Source: Pseudomonadota bacterium (GTDB lineage: Bacteria; Pseudomonadota; Alphaproteobacteria; Reyranellales; Reyranellaceae). From it: a stretch of 64,000 bases of DNA. The translations under genes were made by a program, and so were the position numbers. This document shows, piece after piece, positions 1-10,956 of this stretch; positions within the stretch are counted from its first letter, which is position 1, and each line of letters begins with the position of its first letter. The stretch lies in NCBI GenBank assembly GCA_020160955.1, contig JAIUOX010000001.1, forward strand, positions 62,001 through 126,000, read 5' to 3'. The notes under the pieces are model-generated. The model was not told where the DNA came from and made no database searches. It saw only the letters and a list, made by a program, of their open reading frames with translations.

Positions 1-340
1 GGATGGGCGTGGCGTTGCTGTTGCTGGCGGGCCCCGCCCTGGCCGACGGCGAGGCGTTCCTCTGCCGGCTCCCCGAGGGCGGCCCGGTGGCCTGGCGTTT
101 CGTGCTCGACGAGGCGCGTCAGTCGGTGTCGATCGACGCCCCGGTCAACTGGACCTGGATGACCCGCGACAGCGTGCTGTTCCTCCACTACGCGACGATC
201 GGCGGCCGCCAGTACGCGACCCAGACCTACACGCTCGACCGCCGCAGCGGCCGCTTCGAGGTCTGCGACTTCACCGGCGGCAGCGACCAGCCGGTGGCCT
301 GCGAGGCGCGCTGGACGTGCATGCCGGTCGCGCCGGGAAA

Positions 341-2770
<2,430 letters not shown>

Positions 2771-2890
2771 CGGTTCTATCTAGTCGCATGCGGCGGCAAT
2801 GACAGGGGGGAAGGCGCTCCTTGCCGCCCGGAATCGTCGCCATTCCGGTTTGCAATTTGCGACTCCGGCCCATCATCCGGCCGCCCCTCA

Positions 2891-3970
2891 TCACGACACA
2901 CGCCGCCGCGGCGGCCACAGCAGCGGCCGGTAGGTCCAGCCGGCCGCGGTGACGGCGGCGATCACCGGCTGCTTCAGCGCGTCGAGGTCGAAGCGCGCGT
3001 CGACCGCCGGCTGCGGCATGCCGAGCGAGGTCGCCGCCGCCCACGCCGCGGCGCGCTCGCGCCGGGCGATCCGCACGCCGCGGAACACGCTCCGGCTATA
3101 GGACAGGCGGGGCGCCGCGACGGCCCCGGCCGACCAGTCGACCTCGCTGGTCTCGTCCAGCGCGCCGCACTGGTGCGTCCCCGGATCGAGGTACAGGCGC
3201 AGCCGGTAGGTCCGCGTCAGGCCGTTGCGCGCCAGCAGGCCGAGCCACTGCGCGTCGGCCCACTTCCACTCGACCACCAGGTCGGCCGACGGCACGCCGG
3301 CCGCGGTACCGGTTCGCACCTGCCACGGCCGGTCGCTGGCCTCGAGCGCCAGCAGGCGCGCCCGCAGCGCGTCGGGCTCGACCGGCAGCACGCCGGCCGG
3401 CGGCCGCACCACCAGCGAGCGGCGCAGCAGCCACAGGCAGCCGATCGCGAGCACGGCCAGGAAGGCGGCGAGGCCGGCGATGCCGAGCAGGCCGCTGGCC
3501 GCGAAGGCGGGCAGCGGGCCGGTGCCGCCGACCCGGCTGTCGGCGATCAGCTGCGCCAGCTGCGCGGCGTCGGGCGCCTCGGCGATGAACACCCAGCGGT
3601 CGCTCTGCCAGGTCAGCCCGGTGCCCCCGGGAAAGCCGTAGCGCAGCCATTGCACGGCGCCGTAGTCAACGCGCGTCGTGGCGGACGTGTCCGGTCGCGA
3701 CGCCCGTTCGGCGGCCCGCGCGACGAACTCGGCATGGGCCTCGGCGGTCGAGCTGAAGCGCAGCGCCGCCAGCCAGCCGCCCGAGCGCGTGCGCACCTCG
3801 GCGGCGTCGCGGGCGCGCGTCCCCGACAGGAGCCGCACCATGCCGGGCGGCAGCAGCCGCGCCGCGGCGACGTCCGGCGGCGCGGTCGGCCGTCCCTCGA
3901 GTTCCTTGGGCGGTCCGCAGGCGGCCAGCAGCAGGCACACCAGCAGCGCCGCGGCGCGCAGCCAGGTCAT
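2891..3970 (-). CDS. Uncharacterised membrane lipoprotein
   Basis: The 359-residue product starts with a lipoprotein signal peptide (lipobox LLAAC, acylated Cys at residue 18). A second hydrophobic stretch at about residues 173-200 (GLLGIAGLAAFLAVLAIGC...) is followed by Arg residues and looks like one transmembrane helix. This would put the first 150 residues in the periplasm and the last 160 in the cytoplasm, an unusual topology for a lipoprotein. The Cys-containing segment might then simply be a signal anchor. I see no enzyme motif and cannot assign a function. An FNR/FixK-like box lies 34 bases upstream of the start codon. Confidence 0.75.
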   Translation of the reverse strand: MTWLRAAALLVCLLLAACGPPKELEGRPTAPPDVAAARLLPPGMVRLLSGTRARDAAEVRTRSGGWLAALRFSSTAEAHAEFVARAAERASRPDTSATTRVDYGAVQWLRYGFPGGTGLTWQSDRWVFIAEAPDAAQLAQLIADSRVGGTGPLPAFAASGLLGIAGLAAFLAVLAIGCLWLLRRSLVVRPPAGVLPVEPDALRARLLALEASDRPWQVRTGTAAGVPSADLVVEWKWADAQWLGLLARNGLTRTYRLRLYLDPGTHQCGALDETSEVDWSAGAVAAPRLSYSRSVFRGVRIARRERAAAWAAATSLGMPQPAVDARFDLDALKQPVIAAVTAAGWTYRPLLWPPRRRVS

Positions 3971-4004
3971 GGCGGCACACTACGCGCCGAGCCGTGACGG
4001 CCGT

Positions 4005-4018
4005 TTGACGGGGATCAA
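4005..4018. promoter_or_regulatory. FNR/FixK-like box upstream of the lipoprotein gene
   Basis: TTGAC-GGGG-ATCAA fits the TTGAY-N4-RTCAA pattern bound by FNR/FixK-type CRP-family regulators. It lies 34 bases upstream of the lipoprotein start at 3970, the only divergent or nearby start codon. The surrounding 3971-4165 interval otherwise holds no recognisable gene. Confidence 0.4.
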
Positions 4019-4165
4019 GGGGAAGCGAATGCGAGGGAGGCGCGCCCGGTCCAGGCACCGCGGGCGAGCGCCCGTGTGGGACGGCGATCGCCTGGCCCGC
4101 GCGACGCGGAGCCGGTGCTCTTGTGGGTGGTGGGGGGCAGGGCGCCCCTCCCTCTTGAAGGCACC

Positions 4166-5680
4166 CTACGCGGCGGGGGCACCGCCGCCATTGACCGGGG
4201 GCGACACTTCCTTGGCCGCGCGCGACGCGCGGTAGCGCTCGTGCGCGGCGAGGCGATCGCGGACGAAGGCGCGCAGTTCGGCGTCCGTCGTCGGCAGGAC
4301 CGGGGCCTGCCTCTCGACGGTGCCGTCGGCACGCTGGATCGGCAACTGCGCGACCTGCTGCGCATGGATGAGATCGAGGGTGCTCGGGATCGTCGGATCG
4401 AATCCGGGCGGGGGTGGGACCGGCTCCGGCAACGTCACGCCCCGCAAGGGATCGTCCCGACGTGGCATCTGCAGGGTGAGAACATCGCCCAGCGACGGCG
4501 CGGCTTCGTCGCGCTGGGTCAGGTACTTCAGGGCAGGGGGCACGATGTTCTTCCCCCATCGATCGTACAGGGTCTTGATGACCGAGGTGTGGTCGATCGT
4601 CTTGCCCTCAGGGGCACGAAACACCGTGCCGGCCGGGATCAGGGGCGACACCAGCACGGCCGGCACCCGCGGGCCGAACCGCTGGAAGTCGAATCCCAGG
4701 TCGGGGGCCTTGTCGCCGGGCGCCACCGCGTCCGCCTTGGGGGGATGGTGATCGTAGAACCCGCCGTGTTCGTCGTAGGTGATGATCAGCAGCGTGCTGT
4801 TCCAATTCGGGCCAAAGCGCAAGGCTCCGTAGACATCGAGGATCAACTGCTCGCCGTTCGCGACGTTGTAGCTGGGGTGTTGGCTGTTGCCGGAAGGACC
4901 GAACGCGGGCTCGATGAAGCTGTAGGCGGGGAGCGTTCCATGGGCGGCCGCCGTCTGGAACGCATCGAAGGCGTGGAAGTTCTGCGCGTACTTCTGTTGC
5001 TTCAGCGAACGGAAGTTCTGGCTCGTCTCGCAGAATTCGCCGGCATAGTAGATCGCCCAATCCTGTCCCATGTCCTCGGCCAGGGCATCGAAGATCGTCC
5101 GGGCGGTCATCCACCCCGGCGTGGTCGGGTTGTCGAACACGCCTTGCGACGTCGCCGCCGCGGCGAAGGCGCGGTTCGGCCAGGTATGGATCGGCCCCGA
5201 GCAGTACCAATGGTCGCAGACCGCGAAGCCCTTCGCGAGGCCCGACAGGACCGGCAGCATCTCCGGCGTATAGACGCCCATGATGTTCTCGGCCTGCGTG
5301 AAGCCGTAGTAGACCATCTTCGCGGGACGTTGCTGGGCTTGCTTCTGGCGCAGCGGCATCGTGGTCGCGAAGTCGGCCAGGTAACCCGTGGCGCGGGCGA
5401 ACTCCTTCGTGCGCGGGTTGCCCACGCCGAACATCTGGTCGTCGTAGTTCTGGAGGCCCTCGCCGGGATCCGTTCCCGGCCAGTAGTACACCTGCGACGG
5501 AGGGCGCTTGTCGAGCTTGAAGACCTTGATGGGCTTCTTTCCGTCGCTATTGGACTCGGTCCCCTTCAACCCCGCGAAGTCGCTACGGCCCTCGTAGAGG
5601 AACCCCAGCATGTGGTCGAACGAGCGGTTCTCGAGGATGAGGTGAACGACGTTCGTGATCTGGTCGAGCTGGTTGGCCAT
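4166..5680 (-). CDS. Phosphoesterase-family protein (phospholipase C / acid phosphatase-like)
   Basis: The 504-residue product belongs to the bacterial phospholipase C/AcpA phosphoesterase family, which hydrolyses phosphate esters with metal ions. Visible motifs are LENRSFDHMLGF at residues 16-27 (metal-ligand Glu-Asn), TYDEHGGFYDHHPP in the middle and DHTSVIKTLYDRW near residue 370. The start at ATG 5680 has a good ribosome-binding site (GGGAGA about 10 bases upstream), and the protein begins straight at the catalytic domain (MANQLDQITNVVHLILENRS). Most secreted relatives carry a Tat or Sec signal and this one has none, so it may be cytoplasmic. It follows the AraC regulator by 38 bases on the same strand and probably shares its transcript. 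The substrate is unknown. Confidence 0.9.
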   Translation of the reverse strand: MANQLDQITNVVHLILENRSFDHMLGFLYEGRSDFAGLKGTESNSDGKKPIKVFKLDKRPPSQVYYWPGTDPGEGLQNYDDQMFGVGNPRTKEFARATGYLADFATTMPLRQKQAQQRPAKMVYYGFTQAENIMGVYTPEMLPVLSGLAKGFAVCDHWYCSGPIHTWPNRAFAAAATSQGVFDNPTTPGWMTARTIFDALAEDMGQDWAIYYAGEFCETSQNFRSLKQQKYAQNFHAFDAFQTAAAHGTLPAYSFIEPAFGPSGNSQHPSYNVANGEQLILDVYGALRFGPNWNSTLLIITYDEHGGFYDHHPPKADAVAPGDKAPDLGFDFQRFGPRVPAVLVSPLIPAGTVFRAPEGKTIDHTSVIKTLYDRWGKNIVPPALKYLTQRDEAAPSLGDVLTLQMPRRDDPLRGVTLPEPVPPPPGFDPTIPSTLDLIHAQQVAQLPIQRADGTVERQAPVLPTTDAELRAFVRDRLAAHERYRASRAAKEVSPPVNGGGAPAA

Positions 5681-5718
5681 GGTCTTTGCCGTCTCCCTCG
5701 CCCGGTCAGCGCGGCCGG

Positions 5719-6732
5719 TCAGCGTGCTTGGGCCGCGCGGAACGCCGCCGGCGTCGTGCCGGTCCAGCGGCGGAAGGCGCGGACCAGCGCGGCGGGCTCG
5801 GAGTAGCCGACCAGGTAGGCGATCTGCTCCAGCCGGAAGTCGGTGTCGGCGAGGTACTGCTTGGCGAGGTCGGCGCGCAGCGTGTCGAGCAGCCTGGTGA
5901 AGCTGGTGCCGTGGCTGGCCAGCCGGCGCTCCAGCGTCTTGGGCGACAGGCCGAGCGCGCCGGCCGCCGCGTCGAGCGTCGCGGTGCCGCGCGACAGGCC
6001 GTCGAGCATCAGCTCGCGCACGTCGTGGACGAGGTCCTTCGGTCCCTGCGCCGGCCCGAGGATGCGCAGGCAGGCGGCCTGCAGCGCCGCCAGCAGGCGG
6101 TCGTCGGCGCCGACCACCGGCAGGGCCAGCGTCGCGGCGTCGAACTCCAGCGCGTCCCACGGCGCGTGGAAGCTGACCGGGCAGCCCAGCACCTCGTCGT
6201 ACGGCACCTGGCCGTTGGGCCGCGCGTGGATGAACTGGACGCGCCGCGGCACGATCCGCTTGCGCACCAGGTCGCGGCAGGCGCGCAGCACGATGGCGGC
6301 GAGGTAGTCGGAATTCTGGCGCAGGCCGCGCAGCGCCGGGTCGGTCTCGCGGAAGCGCAGCGTGATGGTCGGCCCGCCGCGCTCGATCTCGAAGTCCTCG
6401 CCCTCGCCGATCACCTGGAAGTAGCGCTTGAGGTTGGCGAGCGCGTCGAGCAGCGTCGGCGAGTTCAGGAGCACGAAGCCGAGGAGCCCGCTGTCGCGCG
6501 GATCGACCGAGGCGCCCAGCCGCAGCCCGAAGCCCGGGTCGCCGGTCGCCGTCGCGGCGCGCTCGGCCAGCCCCAGCACGGCGGCGTAGGGCACGCGGTT
6601 CTCCGGGTCGGCGAGGTCAGCCCGCGCCAGCCCGACCTCCTTCAGCAGCGGCTCGGCATCGACGCCACGCTTGCGCAGCTCCGCCACGATGAACGACGCC
6701 GGCCGCGCCGCGATCTTCAGGACTCTCCCCAC
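5719..6732 (-). CDS. AraC-family transcriptional regulator (OruR/ArgR-like, arabinose-binding N-domain)
   Basis: The protein has an N-terminal ligand-binding domain of the type found in OruR-like AraC regulators (about residues 15-200) and a C-terminal double helix-turn-helix. The second helix-turn-helix is the signature RLEQIAYLVGYSEPAALVRAFRRWTGTTPAAFR. I chose the GTG at 6732, giving 337 residues. A longer frame reaches an ATG at 6876, but it would run through a 27-base perfect palindrome and translate it as low-complexity Arg/Ala sequence. A TTGACA on the minus strand (6762-6767) could be a -35 element in that interval. A start at the CTG just downstream cannot be excluded, because a GGGGAG stretch overlaps the GTG. 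It lies directly upstream of the phosphoesterase gene. Confidence 0.88.
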   Translation of the reverse strand: MGRVLKIAARPASFIVAELRKRGVDAEPLLKEVGLARADLADPENRVPYAAVLGLAERAATATGDPGFGLRLGASVDPRDSGLLGFVLLNSPTLLDALANLKRYFQVIGEGEDFEIERGGPTITLRFRETDPALRGLRQNSDYLAAIVLRACRDLVRKRIVPRRVQFIHARPNGQVPYDEVLGCPVSFHAPWDALEFDAATLALPVVGADDRLLAALQAACLRILGPAQGPKDLVHDVRELMLDGLSRGTATLDAAAGALGLSPKTLERRLASHGTSFTRLLDTLRADLAKQYLADTDFRLEQIAYLVGYSEPAALVRAFRRWTGTTPAAFRAAQAR

Positions 6733-6806
6733 GTGCCGAATCCACGGCGAACCGCCGCCGATGTCAACGCATCCTGCGTGCAGAAGATTGCACTCGCTCG
6801 AACGGG

Positions 6807-6876
6807 ATGAGCGCGCGGGACGCGCGCGGTCCCAGGCGTCACGTCTCCCGGGACCGCGCGCGTCCCGCGCGCTCAT
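6807..6876. repeat. Perfect 27-bp inverted repeat (large hairpin)
   Basis: Bases 6807-6833 and 6850-6876 are perfect reverse complements (27 bp each, built on GAGCGCGCGGGACGCGCGCGG) around a 16-base loop. It lies between the small protein gene ending at 6896 and the AraC gene starting near 6732, both on the minus strand. It could be a REP-like element or a transcript-processing or termination hairpin. There is no T-run after it. Confidence 0.85.
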
Positions 6877-6895
6877 GTCTTCCTCGTCGACGGCC

Positions 6896-7108
6896 TCACG
6901 CCGCCGGACACGCCACCTCGCCCTCGATGTCGGCGAGGAAGTTGTCCCAGGTCTCGGTGTGGGGCCGCTCGACCAGCGCGCCGCAGACGTCGCGGTGGTA
7001 CAGCACGCAGATCACGCCGCGGCTGTCGAAGCCCACGACGCGCCACACCGCGCCGAACGAATCGCGGTAGCAGTGGCCGGTGCGCACGGCGGTTCGCGGA
7101 ACACCCAT
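6896..7108 (-). CDS. Small uncharacterised protein
   Basis: This 70-residue protein begins MGVPRTAVRTGHCYRD and has balanced composition (VWRVVGFDSRGVICVLYHRD, then ETWDNFLADIEGEV) unlike the Arg/Ala-rich sequence of the other frames here, which argues that it is real. It has no signal peptide or membrane segment. The spacing of Trp, Tyr and His residues suggests a compact beta-rich fold, but I do not recognise the family. The ribosome-binding site is weak (GCGGGG). It is divergent from the nuclease gene, with 75 bases between the two starts. Confidence 0.6.
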   Translation of the reverse strand: MGVPRTAVRTGHCYRDSFGAVWRVVGFDSRGVICVLYHRDVCGALVERPHTETWDNFLADIEGEVACPAA

Positions 7109-7183
7109 GCCCCGCGGTAGCAGTCCACAGCCGCGCCTGGTGTGACCTTGGCGCGTTCGCCGCCGCTGCTAGAGTCCGCAGCG

Positions 7184-7678
7184 ATGATGACCGTTTCGCC
7201 GCGCAGCAAGATCGTGCAGGCATTGCTCCTGCTGCTGGCGCTCGCGCTCAACGTCGCCCATGCCCAGCGCGCGACGATCGTCGGCGCGGCGACCGTGATC
7301 GACGGCGACACGCTCGACGTCGCCGGCGTGCGGGTGCGGCTGTGGGGCATCGACGCGCCGGAGAGCCGCCAGCTCTGCAGCGTCGCCGGCACCGAGTACC
7401 CGTGCGGCGGCCGCGCCACGGCGCACCTGCGCGCCCTGGTGGCTGAGCGGCCGGTCGCCTGCGAGCCGCGCAGCACCGACCGCTACGGCCGCACCGTCGC
7501 GCTGTGCCGGGTCGACGGCCGCGACCTCGGCGCCGCCATGGTGCGCGACGGCTGGGCGGTGGCGTTCGTGCGCTACGCGATGGACTACGTCGCCCAGGAG
7601 CAGGAAGCCCGCAGCGCGCGCCGCGGCCTGTGGGAAGGCACGTTCCTCGCGCCGGAGATCTGGCGCCGGAAGGGTTAG
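7184..7678 (+). CDS. Secreted thermonuclease-family (SNase-like) nuclease
   Basis: The 164-residue product has a signal peptide (a Leu/Ala-rich stretch ending AHA before QRATIVG) and one staphylococcal nuclease domain. VIDGDTLDVAG and VRVRLWGIDAPE hold the calcium-binding Asp and catalytic Arg/Glu positions, and TDRYGRTVALC holds the second catalytic Arg. The family degrades DNA or RNA outside the cytoplasm. The ATG at 7184 (or 7187) is preferred. An upstream in-frame GTG at 7142 would put 14 polar residues before the signal peptide. Extra Cys pairs suggest disulfides. The gene is convergent with the WYL regulator. Confidence 0.92.
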   Translation: MMTVSPRSKIVQALLLLLALALNVAHAQRATIVGAATVIDGDTLDVAGVRVRLWGIDAPESRQLCSVAGTEYPCGGRATAHLRALVAERPVACEPRSTDRYGRTVALCRVDGRDLGAAMVRDGWAVAFVRYAMDYVAQEQEARSARRGLWEGTFLAPEIWRRKG

Positions 7679-7690
7679 GAGCCCGCGAGG

Positions 7691-7707
7691 GACGGCCCCC
7701 GGCCGTC
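7691..7707. terminator. Hairpin between convergent genes
   Basis: GACGGCC-CCC-GGCCGTC is a perfect 7-bp stem in the 35-base gap between the convergent nuclease and WYL genes. There is no T-tract, so it is only a possible bidirectional terminator. Confidence 0.35.
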
Positions 7708-7713
7708 ACCGCG

Positions 7714-8709
7714 TCAGGCGCCGCCGGGCACCGCGAAGTTCCGGTGGCCCAGCGCGCGGTGCATCATGTCCTTCAGCTCCGGCGGCTCCAGCACCTCGAC
7801 GTGGGCGCCCCACGTGTAGAGGTGCCAGCACATCTCGAGCAGGCCGCCGGCGCGGAACGACACCAGCGTCGAGCCGTCCTTCTGCCGCTTCACCGTCTGC
7901 GTCGGGTGGAAGACGTACTCGGCGACCGCGTCGGCGACGTCGGGCGCGAACTTCCACACCACGTCGTGCGGCGCGCCCTGGTACACGCCGAACGAGCGCT
8001 CGGCGAATTTCTCCAGCGAGAAGGCCGGGTCGCGCTCGAAGGTCTGGTCCTTCAGCGAGACGCGCGTGATGTGTCCCAGCATGAACAGCCGGGCCTCGCC
8101 GGGATGGCGGTCGGGCGACATGCCCACGAGGTAGTGCTGCTTGCCCAGCAGGAAGCCGTAGGGCTGCAGCCGGCGGCCCGAGGCGCGCCGGCTGTGCGGG
8201 CTGCGGTAGGCGAGGTAGAGCTCGCGGCCTTCCTTGATCGCCTGGCGCACCACGTCGATCACCTCCTCGCGGATGATCGGCCGCGGTCCCGGCCGCATCG
8301 CCAGCCCCTCGGCCTCGAGCAGCGCCTCGATGTCGGGCGCCAGCCGGGTGCGCGTCGCGGCGGGCAGGGCGCCCTCCAGCTTGGCGGCGATGCGCTCCAG
8401 CGCCGCCGCCCGCTTGTGCAGGTTGCGCTGGCGCAGGAACGACGCGGTCGATTCGAGCTCGACCAGTTCCTCGGCCGCCAGCGCCGCCGGCGTCACCGTG
8501 CCGGCGGCGATCCGCCAGCGCGGCCGCGCCTCGGCGTCGACCACCATCTCGGTCTGCGGGTAGACGCGCAGCACGGCGTCGCGCAGCCGCTGCGCCGTGC
8601 GGCGGCCGATCCGGAAGCGCTCCTCGATGTCGGTCAGGGTGAGGCCCATCCGCGATCCCTGGAGGGCGAGGGCCAGTTGCAGGACGCGTTCGGCGGGGGC
8701 GTGGCGCAT
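7714..8709 (-). CDS. WYL-domain transcriptional regulator
   Basis: The 331-residue protein has an N-terminal winged-helix region (about residues 5-60, LTLTDIEERFRIGRRTAQRLRDAV), a helical linker and a WYL domain (about residues 150-230) including GRELYLAYRSPHSRRASGRRLQPYGFLL and a Tyr-Leu core (KQHYLVGM). A WCX-like C-terminal part ends near residue 320. WYL proteins bind nucleotides or nucleic acids and usually act as repressors or activators, often of stress or defence genes. The start has a good ribosome-binding site (GGGAGA). It is divergently transcribed from the membrane protein gene at 8896 across 186 bases of palindrome-rich DNA, so it may control that cluster. This is an inference from position only. 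Confidence 0.9.
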   Translation of the reverse strand: MRHAPAERVLQLALALQGSRMGLTLTDIEERFRIGRRTAQRLRDAVLRVYPQTEMVVDAEARPRWRIAAGTVTPAALAAEELVELESTASFLRQRNLHKRAAALERIAAKLEGALPAATRTRLAPDIEALLEAEGLAMRPGPRPIIREEVIDVVRQAIKEGRELYLAYRSPHSRRASGRRLQPYGFLLGKQHYLVGMSPDRHPGEARLFMLGHITRVSLKDQTFERDPAFSLEKFAERSFGVYQGAPHDVVWKFAPDVADAVAEYVFHPTQTVKRQKDGSTLVSFRAGGLLEMCWHLYTWGAHVEVLEPPELKDMMHRALGHRNFAVPGGA

Positions 8710-8800
8710 GGGCTCTCCCTAGGGGGAATTCGCAGCCGCGGGAATGCGCAGTGTATGGGTAGATGTCCGCATTTGACACCCCCTGCTGTCAGATTGCTGG

Positions 8801-8876
8801 CGACGACGGGTCGATGGGTGGTCCCGTCGTCGGACAGCCGGTGGCAGGGATCGTGTGGGATCCCCGCCCCGGCGGG
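8801..8876. promoter_or_regulatory. Inverted-repeat cluster between WYL regulator and membrane cluster
   Basis: Three inverted repeats follow one another here. CGACGACGGG/CCCGTCGTCG at 8801-8832 has perfect 10-bp arms and a 12-base loop, GGGATC/GATCCC spans 8848-8863, and CCCGCC/GGCGGG spans 8863-8876. A TTGACA at 8773-8778 lies just upstream. They could form a structured leader for the gene at 8896 or operator sites for the divergent WYL protein. Confidence 0.4.
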
Positions 8877-8895
8877 TGGGACAGGGGTTCGACCA

Positions 8896-10248
8896 ATGAC
8901 GATCGCTTTCGACAGCGTGCGCCACGCGGCGCCGCGGGCCATGCCCGTGGAATTTTCCAACCCGGCGGTTTCGCTGCCGACGCTCCTGGTCTTCGCCTGG
9001 GGGCTCGAGGTCGTGGGCGTCGCCTGCGGCGTCGTCAACGCCGCGCAGACGACCTTTCCGAAGGCCTTCCCGACGACCCTGGTGGGCTGGCTGCCGGCGC
9101 TGCCGCTGGTCGTGCTGGCGATGACCGAGTTGCTGCGCATCCCTCTGGCCCAGGCCTTCCAGCGCAAGCGCGGGCTGGTGCCGCGCGGCCTCGCGCTGGC
9201 CGCGCTGCTGCCGATCTGCGCCATCGCCTTCGAGAACTGGACCTTCGGCATCGAGCGCATCGTCACGCTGCGCATGGCCGAGGCCGAGCCGGCGCGCGAG
9301 GCGCTGCGCCGCGCCGAACGCGCGGTCGAGGCCGCCGGGGCCGAGGCGACGCGGCGCACCGACGCCGACCGCGCGGGCCGCGCCGACCTGCAGAAGCGCA
9401 TCGAGGAAGGCCGCCGCCAGCAGGAGGCGCTCAGCCTGCACATGGAGAAGGCGGCGATCGCCCACAAGGACCTGCTCAACGAGATCGCCACCCACTGCCT
9501 GAAGATCGCCGGCGCCTGCCTGCAGCCGCGCTCGCTGGCCGAGGACCAGCGCTACGCCGCCGAGCGCCGCGACGACGCCGCCAAGCTCGAGCGCGTGATG
9601 GCCGGCATCGCCGACGCCGAGCGTGCGCTGCAGGCGATGGCGACGGGGAGCGGGACGAGTGGGAGCGACGCCCGCGCGGCGGCCGAGGCCGAGCTGGCCA
9701 CCGCGCGCCGCGCCTTCGCCGAGGAGGCCAACCAGAACCAGGTCTACCGCCTCGCCGCGATGGTCCACGGCGTGGCGCCCGAGCAGCTGACCGACCGCCA
9801 GTTGGCGCGCGCCCGCGGCTTCTTTTCGCTGTTCTCGGCGGCGATCGTGTCGCTGGCCGGCGTGCTGTCGGCGCTGATCGCCTACTGGCCCGAGCGCACC
9901 GGCCCGTCGGTCACGGAGCACGCGGTCAAGCTGCTGCGCGCCCTGCGGGCGTGGGCCGGCCGGCGGCGCAAGAAGGTGGTGCAGCGCGTCGAGGTGCCGG
10001 TCGAGAAGATCGTCGAGACGGTGGTCGAGAAGATCGTGCCCGAACTGGTGATCGAGAAGCCGATCCTGGTCGAGCGCAACACCGTGCGCTGGCTGCCCTA
10101 CAGCGGCAGCGGCCCGCTGCCCGAGGCGCACACATCGGAATCGCGCGTCGAGGGCCCGGCCGCCGCCGCGGCGCTCGACGAGGCGCGGCGCTCGCCCGCC
10201 GCCGAACCGCCGCCGCCCGCGCGCCCGGCGCTGCGGCTGTTCAAGTGA
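8896..10248 (+). CDS. Membrane protein with coiled coil, function unknown
   Basis: The 450-residue protein has two or three transmembrane helices in the first 115 residues (TLLVFAWGLEVVGVACGVV, LPALPLVVLAMTELL, ALAALLPICAIAF). A long charged coiled coil follows (about 130-270), then another hydrophobic segment near 310-335 (LFSAAIVSLAGVLSALIAYW). The C-terminal cytoplasmic tail contains a Val/Glu/Lys repeat (VEVPVEKIVETVVEKIV) and a Pro/Ala-rich end. The layout resembles DUF4407-type or chemoreceptor-like scaffold proteins, but I do not recognise the family. It is the first gene of a three-gene set with the proteins at 10269 and 11033. The ATG at 8896 follows a GGGACAGGGG stretch. Confidence 0.75.
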   Translation: MTIAFDSVRHAAPRAMPVEFSNPAVSLPTLLVFAWGLEVVGVACGVVNAAQTTFPKAFPTTLVGWLPALPLVVLAMTELLRIPLAQAFQRKRGLVPRGLALAALLPICAIAFENWTFGIERIVTLRMAEAEPAREALRRAERAVEAAGAEATRRTDADRAGRADLQKRIEEGRRQQEALSLHMEKAAIAHKDLLNEIATHCLKIAGACLQPRSLAEDQRYAAERRDDAAKLERVMAGIADAERALQAMATGSGTSGSDARAAAEAELATARRAFAEEANQNQVYRLAAMVHGVAPEQLTDRQLARARGFFSLFSAAIVSLAGVLSALIAYWPERTGPSVTEHAVKLLRALRAWAGRRRKKVVQRVEVPVEKIVETVVEKIVPELVIEKPILVERNTVRWLPYSGSGPLPEAHTSESRVEGPAAAAALDEARRSPAAEPPPPARPALRLFK

Positions 10249-10268
10249 GGCCCCCGGTGGAGCGCCCC

Positions 10269-10940
10269 ATGGAAACCCTGAAGCTGGTCGAGACCCAGGA
10301 CCTCTCGGCGATCGAGGCGGTCGAGGCGGCGCAGGAGAAGCGCCGTGCCACCGTCGCCGCGGCGGCGGCCGCCGCGCTGCGCCGCGCCGGCTGGCTGCGC
10401 GCCGGTCTCGGCGCGGGGGCCGCGGCGACCGGCCTCGGGCTGGGCGTGCTGCTCGCCTGCTGGGGCGTGTCGCTGTTGCGCGAGCGGCCGGGTATCTCGC
10501 CGGAAGCGGTGCAGGCCGCCGAGGCGCGGGCCGTCGCGGCGGAGCAGGCGGCAGCCGAGGCGCGGGCGATCGTCGACAAGTTCCAGGCGCTCCCGCCGCC
10601 GCCGACCACCGCGGCGACGCCGGGCAGTCCGCCGGCCCGGTCGGTGGTCGACTTCACCATCTTCCGCCACAACCGCAGCGACACGCTGGCCGTCACCACC
10701 GGCTGGAAGTACGAGGCGCTGACCGACCCCGCGCCGAGCAGCCAGTGGTGCTACGTCCAGGTCCGCGGCACCGGCCTGGCGATGGACATCGCGGTCGATG
10801 GCCAGGCGTTGACCTTCAACGCCGAGCAGGCGCGGCGCGCCAACGTGACGGCCGCCGATGTCCAGCGGTCGCTCCCCCTGTGCGAGTGGTTCCGCGGCGC
10901 CAACCCGAACATCCGCGACGGCCAGGCGGCCGCCCGTTGA
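10269..10940 (+). CDS. Single-pass membrane protein, function unknown
   Basis: This 223-residue protein starts 20 bases after the preceding stop. It has a charged N-terminus, one Gly/Ala/Leu-rich transmembrane helix at about residues 43-72, an Ala/Glu-rich coiled segment at 78-105, a Pro-rich linker and a soluble C-terminal domain of about 100 residues (VVDFTIFRHNRSDTLAVTTGWKYE ...). Two Cys of that domain (SQWCYVQV and LPLCEWFRG) could pair if it faces the periplasm. It is probably co-transcribed with the coiled-coil membrane protein and may form a complex with it. I cannot name a function. Confidence 0.75.
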   Translation: METLKLVETQDLSAIEAVEAAQEKRRATVAAAAAAALRRAGWLRAGLGAGAAATGLGLGVLLACWGVSLLRERPGISPEAVQAAEARAVAAEQAAAEARAIVDKFQALPPPPTTAATPGSPPARSVVDFTIFRHNRSDTLAVTTGWKYEALTDPAPSSQWCYVQVRGTGLAMDIAVDGQALTFNAEQARRANVTAADVQRSLPLCEWFRGANPNIRDGQAAAR

Positions 10941-10956
10941 GCGCGCGCGGGTCTTT

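Noticed and set aside
6733..6876. An N-terminal extension of the AraC regulator starting at 6876
   Set aside because: It would translate a perfect palindrome into Arg/Ala-rich sequence with no family match.
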